DNA from: Eunapius fragilis
Taxonomy: Eukaryota; Porifera; Demospongiae; Spongillida; Spongillidae
Direction of reading: 5' to 3'
NCBI GenBank assembly: GCA_963681505.1
Contig: OY811987.1
Span: 1,571,066-1,635,065 of the forward strand
Length of the DNA: 64,000 bases
Position 1 is the first letter of the stretch. Every line of letters starts with the position of its first letter. This document shows positions 44,262 to 64,000 of this stretch, piece by piece. A program made the translations under genes and the position numbers. Below the pieces are notes generated by a model, which made no database searches, was not told where the DNA came from, and saw only the letters and a list, made by a program, of their open reading frames with translations.

Positions 44262-44515
44262 TAATTACAAAATGGAGACAAGTCTATATTGCTGAGTTTA
44301 GACCTAAATATTTTTTCGGAGGATGCTGTAACCACAGAGTCTGGTAATGAATTCCAAATGTGTATGATACTCCAATGAATGAAGACCTAAATTAGCAAGA
44401 CGATCAGTATAGCTCATAGTAGGCAGCTTTACTTGTATAAAAATAGCTCAGGTGAAAAAGCGTTGAACTCTTTCAACACATTTAATGTCTTGTATGAGCC
44501 AATCAAACCCTCAGA
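44262..44515 (-). pseudogene. Non-LTR retrotransposon 3' end (reverse transcriptase C-terminal tail)
   Basis: Minus-strand frames give VERVQRFFT, then LPTMSYTDRLANLGLHSLEY, then IHIWNSLPDSVVTASSEKIF and RSKL. This ordered set is the tail of CR1/Jockey-type and similar LINE reverse transcriptases. Frameshifts separate the blocks and nothing of the core polymerase remains, so this is a 5'-truncated dead copy. Confidence 0.7.
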
Positions 44516-46140
44516 TCCAGAAGGTGAATTAATTTGTCTGGGTTCGTGTGTGGGAACGAGCAGGGTTATTTTTGTACTCTGCACTTTCTAAGGGCCAAGT
44601 TTTGCTACATATCCAAATTCACTCTATAAAGTCCAACTCAATTTACAGTGGAGTATTGTATTTTGCTAATTGCACACTAAAAATCCAACAATCATGGAAC
44701 TTTTGACTTACATACAGCAATCACATTCCTTATGGAACAGATCATGAAGGCCTTTTGCCAGGCAAACCAAACGTAGATACCATTGTAGTGCCTAGAGTTA
44801 GTCATTTTATGTCTATTCAAATTCTGATTATTATGATTTATGTTTAACAATAGATCCCTTGGAACACAGCAGCCGCTATGGAATTGACATTATATTTACG
44901 TGTAATGCAATTTGTAATATCTTAAGTGCAGGCTTTGGTGTAGTCGGAGCATGGCGTTTATTCTGTTTCTCCAATGCAGTTTTGAGTAATTTCATTCCAC
45001 AATGTCGATCAATATGTTATTAGCTTAATTGGATTGGTGCACTTTCCTTACGCAGCCTTAAAACCACATGACGTCTGGAAGGCGAGTCAGTGCATGAAAA
45101 CACTACCTTTTAACAACTTTAGGGATAAGGCAACTTTTGTGTCAAAATTTGTTGCATGTACTACTTAGTGATCTTTATGTGGTTAATTATAATACAGTCT
45201 TTTAAATTACTATTCTTGAATGAAAGTAGCACTGAAAGCTTTTGAGGGAGTTTCTAAATATCAAATTCTTTGGTAAGATATTTATATCGATTTAGTCAAA
45301 CACTGTAAATGGAATTCGTGCTTAAAATGAAAGATGCATGATTATCGACATTGCATGCTTAAACGTTTTGTGGAGATGATACACTCAAACTTCTTAATGG
45401 ACTGTAGCATATGTTTTTAACAAACCATGAAACCAGGCATGAATAGTTTTGTGCCTTGTTCCTCCTTCATGCCAGAATATGTTGAGTAACCGAGCTTAGC
45501 TCTGGACTACTGATGATTGGACCATATCACCTCCCCTAACACCAATGTGTACTAGGTGGTTTAACAGCTGCAGGCACCAAAGCAATCATCTGAGGTGCAG
45601 TGCAAGGACACTGTGTGCATGCTAAAGCCATCAAACAATCTATTATACGCTGGACACATGCCAATGCTCTGCATACATTGGCTGACAGACTAACAGGACA
45701 TTTCAGGTATTCAGGATGGATGGTTGCTGTCGTTTGGCAGTGCAGCTGTGCCGGACAATTCAGGTCAGTACAAAGACATGGGTGCTGTAGATTTAATGAT
45801 TGTAACTTGTGTTATGCTTGGTGGTCAACCACTACCAGATGGATATTCCTTTCCCTTTCCACCTTTTGCTTTGCTTCCAAGATCTGTGTGTTATGGTTAA
45901 CTGTTAATGAGTATTTTCTAACCAACCCTGCTCCCTCCTCTGTGTGTACCTCCTAAATGGCACTTGCATGATTATGTTGTTCAGAACATGCTTGTAACAG
46001 CTACTGGATGAACACCAGGGACATCCTCATTGGCATGTGAAGAATGGCTTGTAGGTTTGTCCCTACATTTTGTACACAGCTGCATTCTTTTTCTACCTTC
46101 AGCCTGTTGCCACCCTGCAGTACAGCTGCCAGTTCCCTGT
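44516..46140. other. Intergenic, no gene recognised
   Basis: Mostly AT-rich. A 118-codon frame at 45600-45956 has no recognisable features and weak coding character. Confidence 0.45.
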
Positions 46141-46443
46141 CAGGGGCGGATCCAGGATTTCAGAAAATGGGAGGTTGTTAATTAATATTCATGAAAGTGT
46201 GGGAGGGGGTCTCCCCAGCCGCCAACACTTTCTCACTATATCATGCGCACAACACTACATAACGCCATGATACTGCCTTGCCATTTATTTGCTCGCAGAG
46301 CTGCAGCTGTATTACGAATTTCAGCCACTTTACTTCGCAATAATTCTTAATTGTTACTAATGATAATGGGTTTGAAAGAGGGGGGTTGCAACCCTCCAAC
46401 CCCCCCCCCCCCCCCCCCCCCCCCTTCCCTCGATCCGCCAGTG
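46141..46443. mobile_element. Small element with hAT-like terminal repeats
   Basis: The left end CAGGGGCGGATCCAGGATTT and the right end CCTCGATCCGCCAGTG are imperfect inverted repeats of the CAGGGGCGGATC type common in hAT MITEs. A 25-base C run (46400-46424) is inside. Related CAGGGGCGGA sequence occurs at 38141 and 59498. A target-site duplication is not clear. Confidence 0.5.
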
Positions 46444-47821
46444 TCTGTGACGTTTCATTGTAATTTGCAATTATTGATGTATGTGCGTGACGGGAATAAT
46501 AAAGCAAATCAAAATATATGAACGCTCTAAATATCCCATTCTGAAATTTTGTCGTGCATGTAAAAAAAACTTGATCGCGACATTGCATAGCCGTAGACAA
46601 CTTTGAAAGTTTGGGGGGGGGGGGGGGGGGGGGGGGGGGTATATTAACCAAGGGGTAAGGGGCATTCCGCTACCACAGGGATGGGTTTGGGGGAAGCGTC
46701 TATGTAAGCTCACCCAATGTAGGCACTGCGGAATCTGTGGTTTTAGACCGTAAATTCCTAGACATCAGAAGAAAAATTTTCTGTTTGCAATTTTAAACTT
46801 TTTTATAGACACCATTTGGTAAAACGATCTGGTAGCTTCATTATGCTTCATTATGGCTTACTATGCATTCAAAACGACTGCCGAATGCTCAGCAATAGAC
46901 CATGCAGACTAGTTTTTAAGTTTTGAAACACGCACCGTATTTCTTTAGTGTTGTTCAAATCGAATACAGTTTTCTACCCACGATTTTCGACTCGAAAACG
47001 CTGCGTCCCCTCCAGGGTAAGTATTCTCCCCTCTAGACAATTCATCCTTCTATCTTTCTGCGAAATTTCATAAAGATTGGACGAAGCGCGGGTACCTTCT
47101 ACGATGCGCCAGCAACTGAGCATCATTGAACCGATACATCCAATGGTACTGTACACTAGGATCTCATATTTAATATCTTACATAGTAACTTTTGAGTTTG
47201 GATCACTAAAAATGTCGGAATTCCAAACTGAGACTGAATTTTCAGGGTCAAAACATTAAAGTATCTCTTCAGGCTAAGATTTTTGGCTACAACTCAACAA
47301 ATCAGTTCCACTTAAGACGGGGGGGGGGGGGGGGGGAGGGCAATCGATGCGCAGTGCGCACACGACCATATATGGCACGCAGCACACGCACGACATCACG
47401 GCTGTTATTTGACATCTTTCTCTCAGAAAAAGAATTTCACTGATATCCCACACGCAATCGCTAGACACTCACAAACTCATTTAACCCCCTTTGTGGCAGC
47501 TTTTATAATTAACCAATGATTGAACGTCGTACTTGAATATGGATTGTGATAGGTGTGGCAAGCGCTTTTAAAAAGCAAGGAATTCGTTAACGTGCAACGG
47601 CACTATGAATCCGATTTGTGCAAAAGGAAATTTACCGCAGCGGTTAACCAGCATCCAATGCAGGATGCAGATAAAAGTCAGCGACTCCTGTGCACGAGAG
47701 CAGCAAGTGCGGCTTGTAGTACGACGACAGGGATACCCGTTGGCGTTGCACTGCATGAATCCATTGCCATAGCGTGCGTCCCTAGTGTATCAGATCAAAA
47801 CCAGTTGTTGCCTAAGCCGTT
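46444..47821. other. Intergenic, no gene recognised
   Basis: Contains a 27-base G run (46613-46639) and a second G run (47321-47336). The 120-codon frame at 47553-47915 has no recognisable motif and overlaps the small frame at 47822 in a different phase. Confidence 0.4.
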
Positions 47822-47992
47822 ATGTCTGGGGTATTTGCCAGACCACATGGAGTCTATGCATCCAGGACAGAAGAGGAGGTTAGGAAGTATGCCATTCGCA
47901 AAGATGAGTATTTAGGAGTACTGGGCAAGGGGTATAAAGCTATGGAGCACGAGAAGAGGCTAAAAGATAGACCTCGCCAGGTTGAAAGGTGA
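47822..47992 (+). CDS. Candidate small protein of 56 residues, unrecognised
   Basis: An ATG-started frame beginning MSGVFARPHGVYASR, followed by a highly charged helical stretch (EEEVRKYAIRKDEYLG, then KAMEHEKRLKDRPRQVER) and a TGA. The amphipathic, Lys/Arg/Glu-rich pattern looks like real coding sequence rather than chance, but I cannot name it. It could also be the last exon of a larger gene, since a pyrimidine-poor CCAG precedes the charged part at 47864-47867. Treat as a hypothesis. Confidence 0.35.
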   Translation: MSGVFARPHGVYASRTEEEVRKYAIRKDEYLGVLGKGYKAMEHEKRLKDRPRQVER

Positions 47993-48200
47993 TGCTGCAT
48001 CTGTGACCAACCCTTCTCTCTTTTGGAGCAGAGCTAATGTTGTGATAAGTTTCATTGTTATTTCAGTGCCAATTGTGGTTACGCGTGAGTGAGAAAGGGG
48101 CGTAGGGTGGTAGTACCCTCATTAATAGATGGAAGTTTGTTTTGCACCCCGCTCGGCCCCCATAATTTGTTCAGCTTCCGCCGCCCCTGTGATATCGAAG

Positions 48201-49785
48201 ATGGCAACGAGCTTAAACGCAGACCAGCCCATAACAAGGTTTTCAATACTTCGATACGTACGCCATACGCTAGATGTCGAGCTGTCACATTTTCTCTCCT
48301 ACGTTTGTCGTCATGGCGCTCCTGATCATGAATTAAAATACACTTCGGAGGTTTTCTGAACCTTGACGACGTTCTAAGAGTTTCGAGATCGCATGGTGGG
48401 CGCGAATACACGAGTGAAGATGTCAAGAGGTTGATCCGTCAGACTCCGAGGGAGGAGGACAGGTTTACACTGAGAATCAACATAACCGGATCACTGCAAA
48501 TACGAGCCAATGAGGGCCACAGCTTCAAGGTAAGGTGGGTTAAAGAGTGCACAAAATGATGCGGCAAGCTCTTCAGGACCAGTAAATTTGAGCACTGTTT
48601 TCGTGGCAAGCGGAACTACATTGGGGGCGTCGACCAAACCCACCGAGCCCCCCCCCCCCCCCCCAACACACCCACACACCCACACACACACAAACACATG
48701 CACACACAACACCGCATGTATCCTGTGATATTGCCTGTATGGTAGTGCATCATCCCCAGCACCTGATATTATTTGTGACACCTATTAGGTTGATGGCCTG
48801 GAACTTACTCCAATACTAGATGCTGATGGGACACCTGATGTGGTCCATGGCACTTCCATGGATGCATGGGACAGTATCAAATGCATAGTATGCGTAATGT
48901 TACCATAGCAACATAAGTGAAATGCGCACATGACATGCTCTACCTCCTAGGGTTTAAGCCGGAGCCGGATACGAAGAAGAAGTCGAAATCACATCAAGTT
49001 CTCTCCTGGCCGTCCTGGAGATAAGGGGGTTAGAGGTGAGCTATTGTTATAATTGCAGTTTTTAATAACAGATTCGAAAAAACGTTCAACTCAGCTCCTG
49101 GTGATGCAAAGGCTGAGTTATTTTGCTTGGTGCCGGTATGTGTTTGCTGATAATTTTCATACCTGCACTTGTTCAATGTAGCAATAGCATTTGGCGGCAG
49201 TGTATGCAGATGGGAGGATGCTGCATGGTGGGTAATTAAAGGCCACCCCTGAACAACCAGTGAAGGCCCTCAATCTGTTACGATCAATTGATACAGGGAG
49301 CAGCATGGGGGAAAAATTATGAAGTGCCCCCTGTTGTCATTGGAGTAGTGTTCCCTGTTGATAGTATCAGGTTCATTGGTGTAACACTGACAGCATGAAA
49401 TAATATAATAGCCGTCTAAATATATTGAGTGCACCAAACAGACAACAAATAGAATTGTTTCTTCGTTTTGACAGCAAAGTTGTCCTGCAGTGAAGTGTTG
49501 ATATTCATAGACCTTCCCAAAGCCTTGGCAGGTCAGCAGTGTGCATACTGTTACCTTGTTCATTATATTTATATTTATTACATCATACCAGCTGGCCTGA
49601 AATTCTATCGATCAGCTAGCAATGTTATTTTAAGCCCTGGGAACTCTGAGGGCATCATCCCACCAGAGTATTTTGCAGAGGTCAGAGAGCATCCATCTGG
49701 TATGTTGTGTCTTCAACTTGTGACCACATAAAAACTTGGTGCTTCCCTCAATTCAGGGAAAGTTATGCATGTGCCGAAGGCATGA
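48201..49785 (+). pseudogene. Second TRPT1 copy, frameshifted
   Basis: Exon-by-exon duplicate of TRPT1: 48201-48529, 48789-48887, 48951-49035, 49475-49531, 49592-49699 and 49757-49785. Exon sizes and phases mostly match copy 1. It begins MATSLNADQP and continues DVELSHFLSYVCRHGA. A one-base deletion near 48317-48330 then shifts the frame, and a TGA follows within exon 2 (FLN becomes F-stop). Later exons are still open: VVHGTSMDAWD-like sequence, RNHIKFSPGRPGD (HIK where the family has HIH), and [14 protein letters not shown]. Intron 1 appears shortened or lost. It is a recently dead paralog, or a functional one if the frameshift is an assembly error. Confidence 0.8.
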
Positions 49786-49929
49786 CATCACACCACGTGT
49801 ACACCAATGGTACTGACTAATCGAAACATGTAATTGCAATTGGTGGTGCTTGATCATTTTGTAAGATACATGTATACAACTAACTTCATTATGTCAAATA
49901 ATTCCATCCTGTGGGTGAGTTTTAGTATT

Positions 49930-50129
49930 NNNNNNNNNNNNNNNNNNNNNNNNNNNNNNNNNNNNNNNNNNNNNNNNNNNNNNNNNNNNNNNNNNNNNNN
50001 NNNNNNNNNNNNNNNNNNNNNNNNNNNNNNNNNNNNNNNNNNNNNNNNNNNNNNNNNNNNNNNNNNNNNNNNNNNNNNNNNNNNNNNNNNNNNNNNNNNN
50101 NNNNNNNNNNNNNNNNNNNNNNNNNNNNN
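49930..50129. other. Assembly gap
   Basis: Exactly 200 N. The true length is unknown. Confidence 1.
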
Positions 50130-50194
50130 TAATAGTTGGCTTAGTCCCAGATGTATATGCTTTATTTTTTCTATGATCCAGCTGCTAATTTTCT

Positions 50195-61102
<10,908 letters not shown>

Positions 61103-61527
61103 CTTCGCTGGCTTTATCGCTCTACTTACGTGGTTTGTGTACTCATGACGACAGAACCATATCAGGGGAGGGGCGTGGCAGATAACAACTATCAATGCAG
61201 ATTGCCTAATTTCCTGCATATGAACAATATTATCGAAGGGCTGGAAGGGTTAAATCCCCAACCACTCCCCCCCCCCCCCCCCCCCCCCCTTATCTGCTAC
61301 TGCATAATATAATATCATTCAACACGCAGAGCCGTTGAATTTTTAGGCTCATACGCGCATATGCGATAGGCTGTGATAAGACCCATCTTGCGGACCGATC
61401 AATACATGTGCATAAATATGGGCCGGGCCATTAAAATAAATATATATTAGCCCCACCCCCAAATGACAAATAACTTATTATTACATGTACACACGTGCAT
61501 TGACACTGAATTACATTATAAATAACA
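61103..61527. other. Spacer between the poly(A) polymerase start and ARM-ATE1 copy 4
   Basis: Promoter-side sequence of the polymerase gene and 3' flank of copy 4. It contains a 23-base C run (61267-61289) and no gene. Confidence 0.4.
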
Positions 61528-64000
61528 TCATGTTCCTAATGAAGTAACCTTCAGATCAATTACTAGGTTTGAACCCAGCTCTGGGCCTATGGCTACAGTA
61601 AGTTCCTCAAATCTTCTCTCTATTAGCTCTCTCTGAATCTTGTCTACACCAAACCTTGAGAACACCTCACCAAGGTACATGTATGTGGTATAGTTCAAAC
61701 AGACCACCATCTTGCTAACATCAGGCCTATGCCCTGTCAGTTGCTGGTACTTTGCTCTGTCATTCTCAAATGCTGAACATGGCATATCAGGTGATACTTT
61801 CTTGTCCTTGTCTGTAGTCTCCATAGCTATGGATGTGGTGGCATTACTAGATGGAAGGCCATTTTGATCATGTGTGTGTTCCCTGAGGTACTTCTCTTTA
61901 GCCTCTTTCACAGCCTTCAAGGATGGAAGCCACTCTGGTGTTATACAGACACAGTAGAATGATTCAAGGTAGTAATACTTCATCTCTGGATTCTTCTTGC
62001 TCAGTTCTCGAACAAACTCTATCTCTTTGAGAGCAGAATAAACTCCAAGTGAGTACTTGGACACTTCCTTCTCCAGACTGTACCACATGTACAGACTGAC
62101 AATGCCCTTTGGGACTATATCAATCAGACTAACAGCCACAAGCTTTCCATCCAATCGATACAATTGGTCTTACTCAATCCCATCCACTGTCTGATTCCCT
62201 ATTGGGCTATTGACAGCATGTTCTCGATAATGATAATCCAAAGCCAGATGCTTATCATGGCGTCCCACCATGAAACCATTGTACAGCTCATGGGATTCTT
62301 GGGAGTACTGTGCTGGCACTGTCTCCACAGTTAGACGGCCAACTGGCATCCTCCTCATGACCTTAGCGAAGCTCTTGTGTGAATGATAGTCAAAATCCCT
62401 CACCAGAACCCTGGTCTCCCACAGAGAACACCTGACATCATGACACTGAGTGGTCCGGTACAGCTTGACTCCGCCTCTCCTAAACCATCCGTAGTCGATG
62501 AGTTGTTGATACTGCTCGAGAGTAAGTCCGTGGGGACGTACAATCAGGTTGTCATACTGACTCTCGTTGACGTGGCAGCCGCACGAGATGGCCTGGGTAC
62601 CGTCAATCTGCCCTATACGCAGTAGGGGTTTGTGCATGCTCAGTCCAAGAGAAGTCAGCTGTTGTATGCAGGTCTGGTCCAGCACAGGTGCAAGAGGAAT
62701 GCACTGGCCCAGACCACTAGGTGCTGGGTCAGAGCTGACCTTTGGGGGCCAGCAATATTGTGTATCAAGAGCCAACAACCAGGTATGGGTTCCCCTGGGA
62801 TGTTATGCTGTTGAGGAAAAGCCGTTCTACGAGCGTGGTGGCAACGGCACTCAGACCTTGCACATGTGTGTTATTCTTGGCTCTGACGATCACATTGATA
62901 TCTACAGCCTTACGGATAACTGGGATCATGTCGTCCAGCTGGATCAACTGTAAGAACACGAGGGCTGCGTTCATCAGGATGTAACCATCCTGTTTATCAG
63001 GCAGAAACTCATTCACTGTACGCACAATACCAAAAACATCCTCAACAGCACACTTGTTGTCAGAAGGCAACATTAGATTGGCCAGAAAACCAAGTGCACG
63101 TGAGACCAAATAGGAAATGCTGTGGTGAACTATCAAGACACTCATGAGTGTTTGGGTACAACCCGATGCTACAAGTGTTTTCTTAACAGTGTCATCCTCG
63201 AACAAAACCATCAGCATCAAACAGCATGCACCCATGACGTTGGTGTCTTCTGTCATTGGATTATTCGTCACCAGATCTAGCCAGATATGGTGGTAATTCT
63301 TCTCTATCAAGTATGCACCTTGCGTACATAGCACGCAATATTGGAGAGGGCAGTGACAATGCACCTGAGGATCAAACGAGAGTTGACCCTTTTGATTTGT
63401 ACAAGCTTCTCAACGTAGCCCACCCTGTAAAGTTCCAAGCAGGTTTCCTTATCAAGTATGTTTTCAAACAGTGTGACGCATAGATTGGTGACTACCTGAG
63501 CCGAATTGACTGTCTTCTGCAGATTTGCAGTTCTCAGGTGATCAGCAATGAAGTCACAGAGGCCACATTTCACGACAACAGTCATGTCCACCTTGGTGTC
63601 CTTGTACAACTGCACGAGACCAGAGAGCAGACAGATTTCACGTATTGCTTTGCAGGTGGGATCAACACAAACATACAGATTTAGCCTTGCACAATCTAAA
63701 AACATGCCAATGATACTGAAACCGGCTGTTACAGACTTAAAGGGGGGCTATAGGTATCATCATCAACAGCAAACTGAAAGTGCATTCCATTGTGCTGCTC
63801 CAAGAACCTGATGTGATGATGGCTACAAGGGCACCCACAAGATCAGGAAAAACTAAACATCTGCCTTTGAAATCTAGGTTGACTATGCAAGTGTCTTTTA
63901 AAAAGGAAATGACTAAATCTGAGAGGGAGGAGCTGCCACACCCCAGTGCTGAAACAGCTGCACCCATGATGTCATCAGATACTCGGGCCTGCTTGCCCAT
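61528..64000 (-). pseudogene. ARM/HEAT-repeat - ATE1 fusion, copy 4, decayed chimera (5' end outside the window)
   Basis: Four consecutive frames cover it: 63737-64000, 63307-63705 and 62765-63364 (ARM-like repeats), and 62170-62778 plus 61528-62163 (ATE1). Frame changes occur near 63720, 63320 and 62780. An in-frame TAA at about 62168 interrupts NQTVDGIE before QLYRLDG. Upstream of that point the protein is strongly diverged from copies 1-3. Downstream it is nearly identical to copies 2 and 3. Fifty-four bases encoding the QGWNENNKKLAYKANYSP stretch are missing near 61968. The cysteine sites are altered to C-x-C (SCGC) and CS (RCSLW) instead of C-x2-C and CC. Some frame changes could be introns, since GAGTAAGAC at the junction resembles a donor, but the sum of lesions favours a pseudogene. 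Confidence 0.8.

Overview
The window is animal nuclear DNA, not bacterial or viral. Genes are split by short GT-AG introns (58 to 170 bases in the best models). The proteins are metazoan families, and much of the sequence is satellite, minisatellite and transposon debris. It looks like a marine invertebrate. A sponge-like animal is my best guess, but nothing here proves the phylum.

The main content is a family of four related genes joining a long N-terminal ARM/HEAT-like helical repeat region (about 770 residues) to a C-terminal arginyl-tRNA-protein transferase (ATE1) module. They lie at 263-3892 (+), 8147-11761 (-), 33612-37270 (-, one frameshift) and 61528-64000 (-, decayed and running off the window). 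Copies 1 and 2 form a convergent inverted pair. Copies 3 and 4 are mosaics with abrupt changes in similarity to the others, which suggests gene conversion.

A conventional gene cluster occupies 39254-61102. SLC35C1 (GDP-fucose transporter, five exons, -) and TRPT1 (tRNA 2'-phosphotransferase, seven exons, +) start 202 bases apart, head to head. A second, frameshifted TRPT1 copy lies at 48201-49785. A 17-exon canonical poly(A) polymerase relative runs 61102 to 50195 (-). It has lost two of the three catalytic aspartates and carries a one-base frameshift in exon 3. Its tenth intron (6.3 kb) holds a 2.9 kb 37-bp minisatellite and a dead hAT transposase.

The repeats are: a 29-bp minisatellite upstream of copies 1 and 2; a 27-bp array at 5405-6165; an unrelated 6.3 kb 27-bp satellite at 12597-18885; a 7.9 kb element with 42-bp terminal inverted repeats at 18886-26819 carrying nested elements; a two-locus dispersed repeat (26821-29295 and 37430-38561) that exposes two insertions by comparison; foldback MITEs; remnants of a tyrosine recombinase and a non-LTR retrotransposon; and many long G or C homopolymers. 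A 200-N assembly gap lies at 49930-50129. Intervals 6166-7934, 29296-33340, 38562-39253 and 44516-46140 contain no gene I can support.
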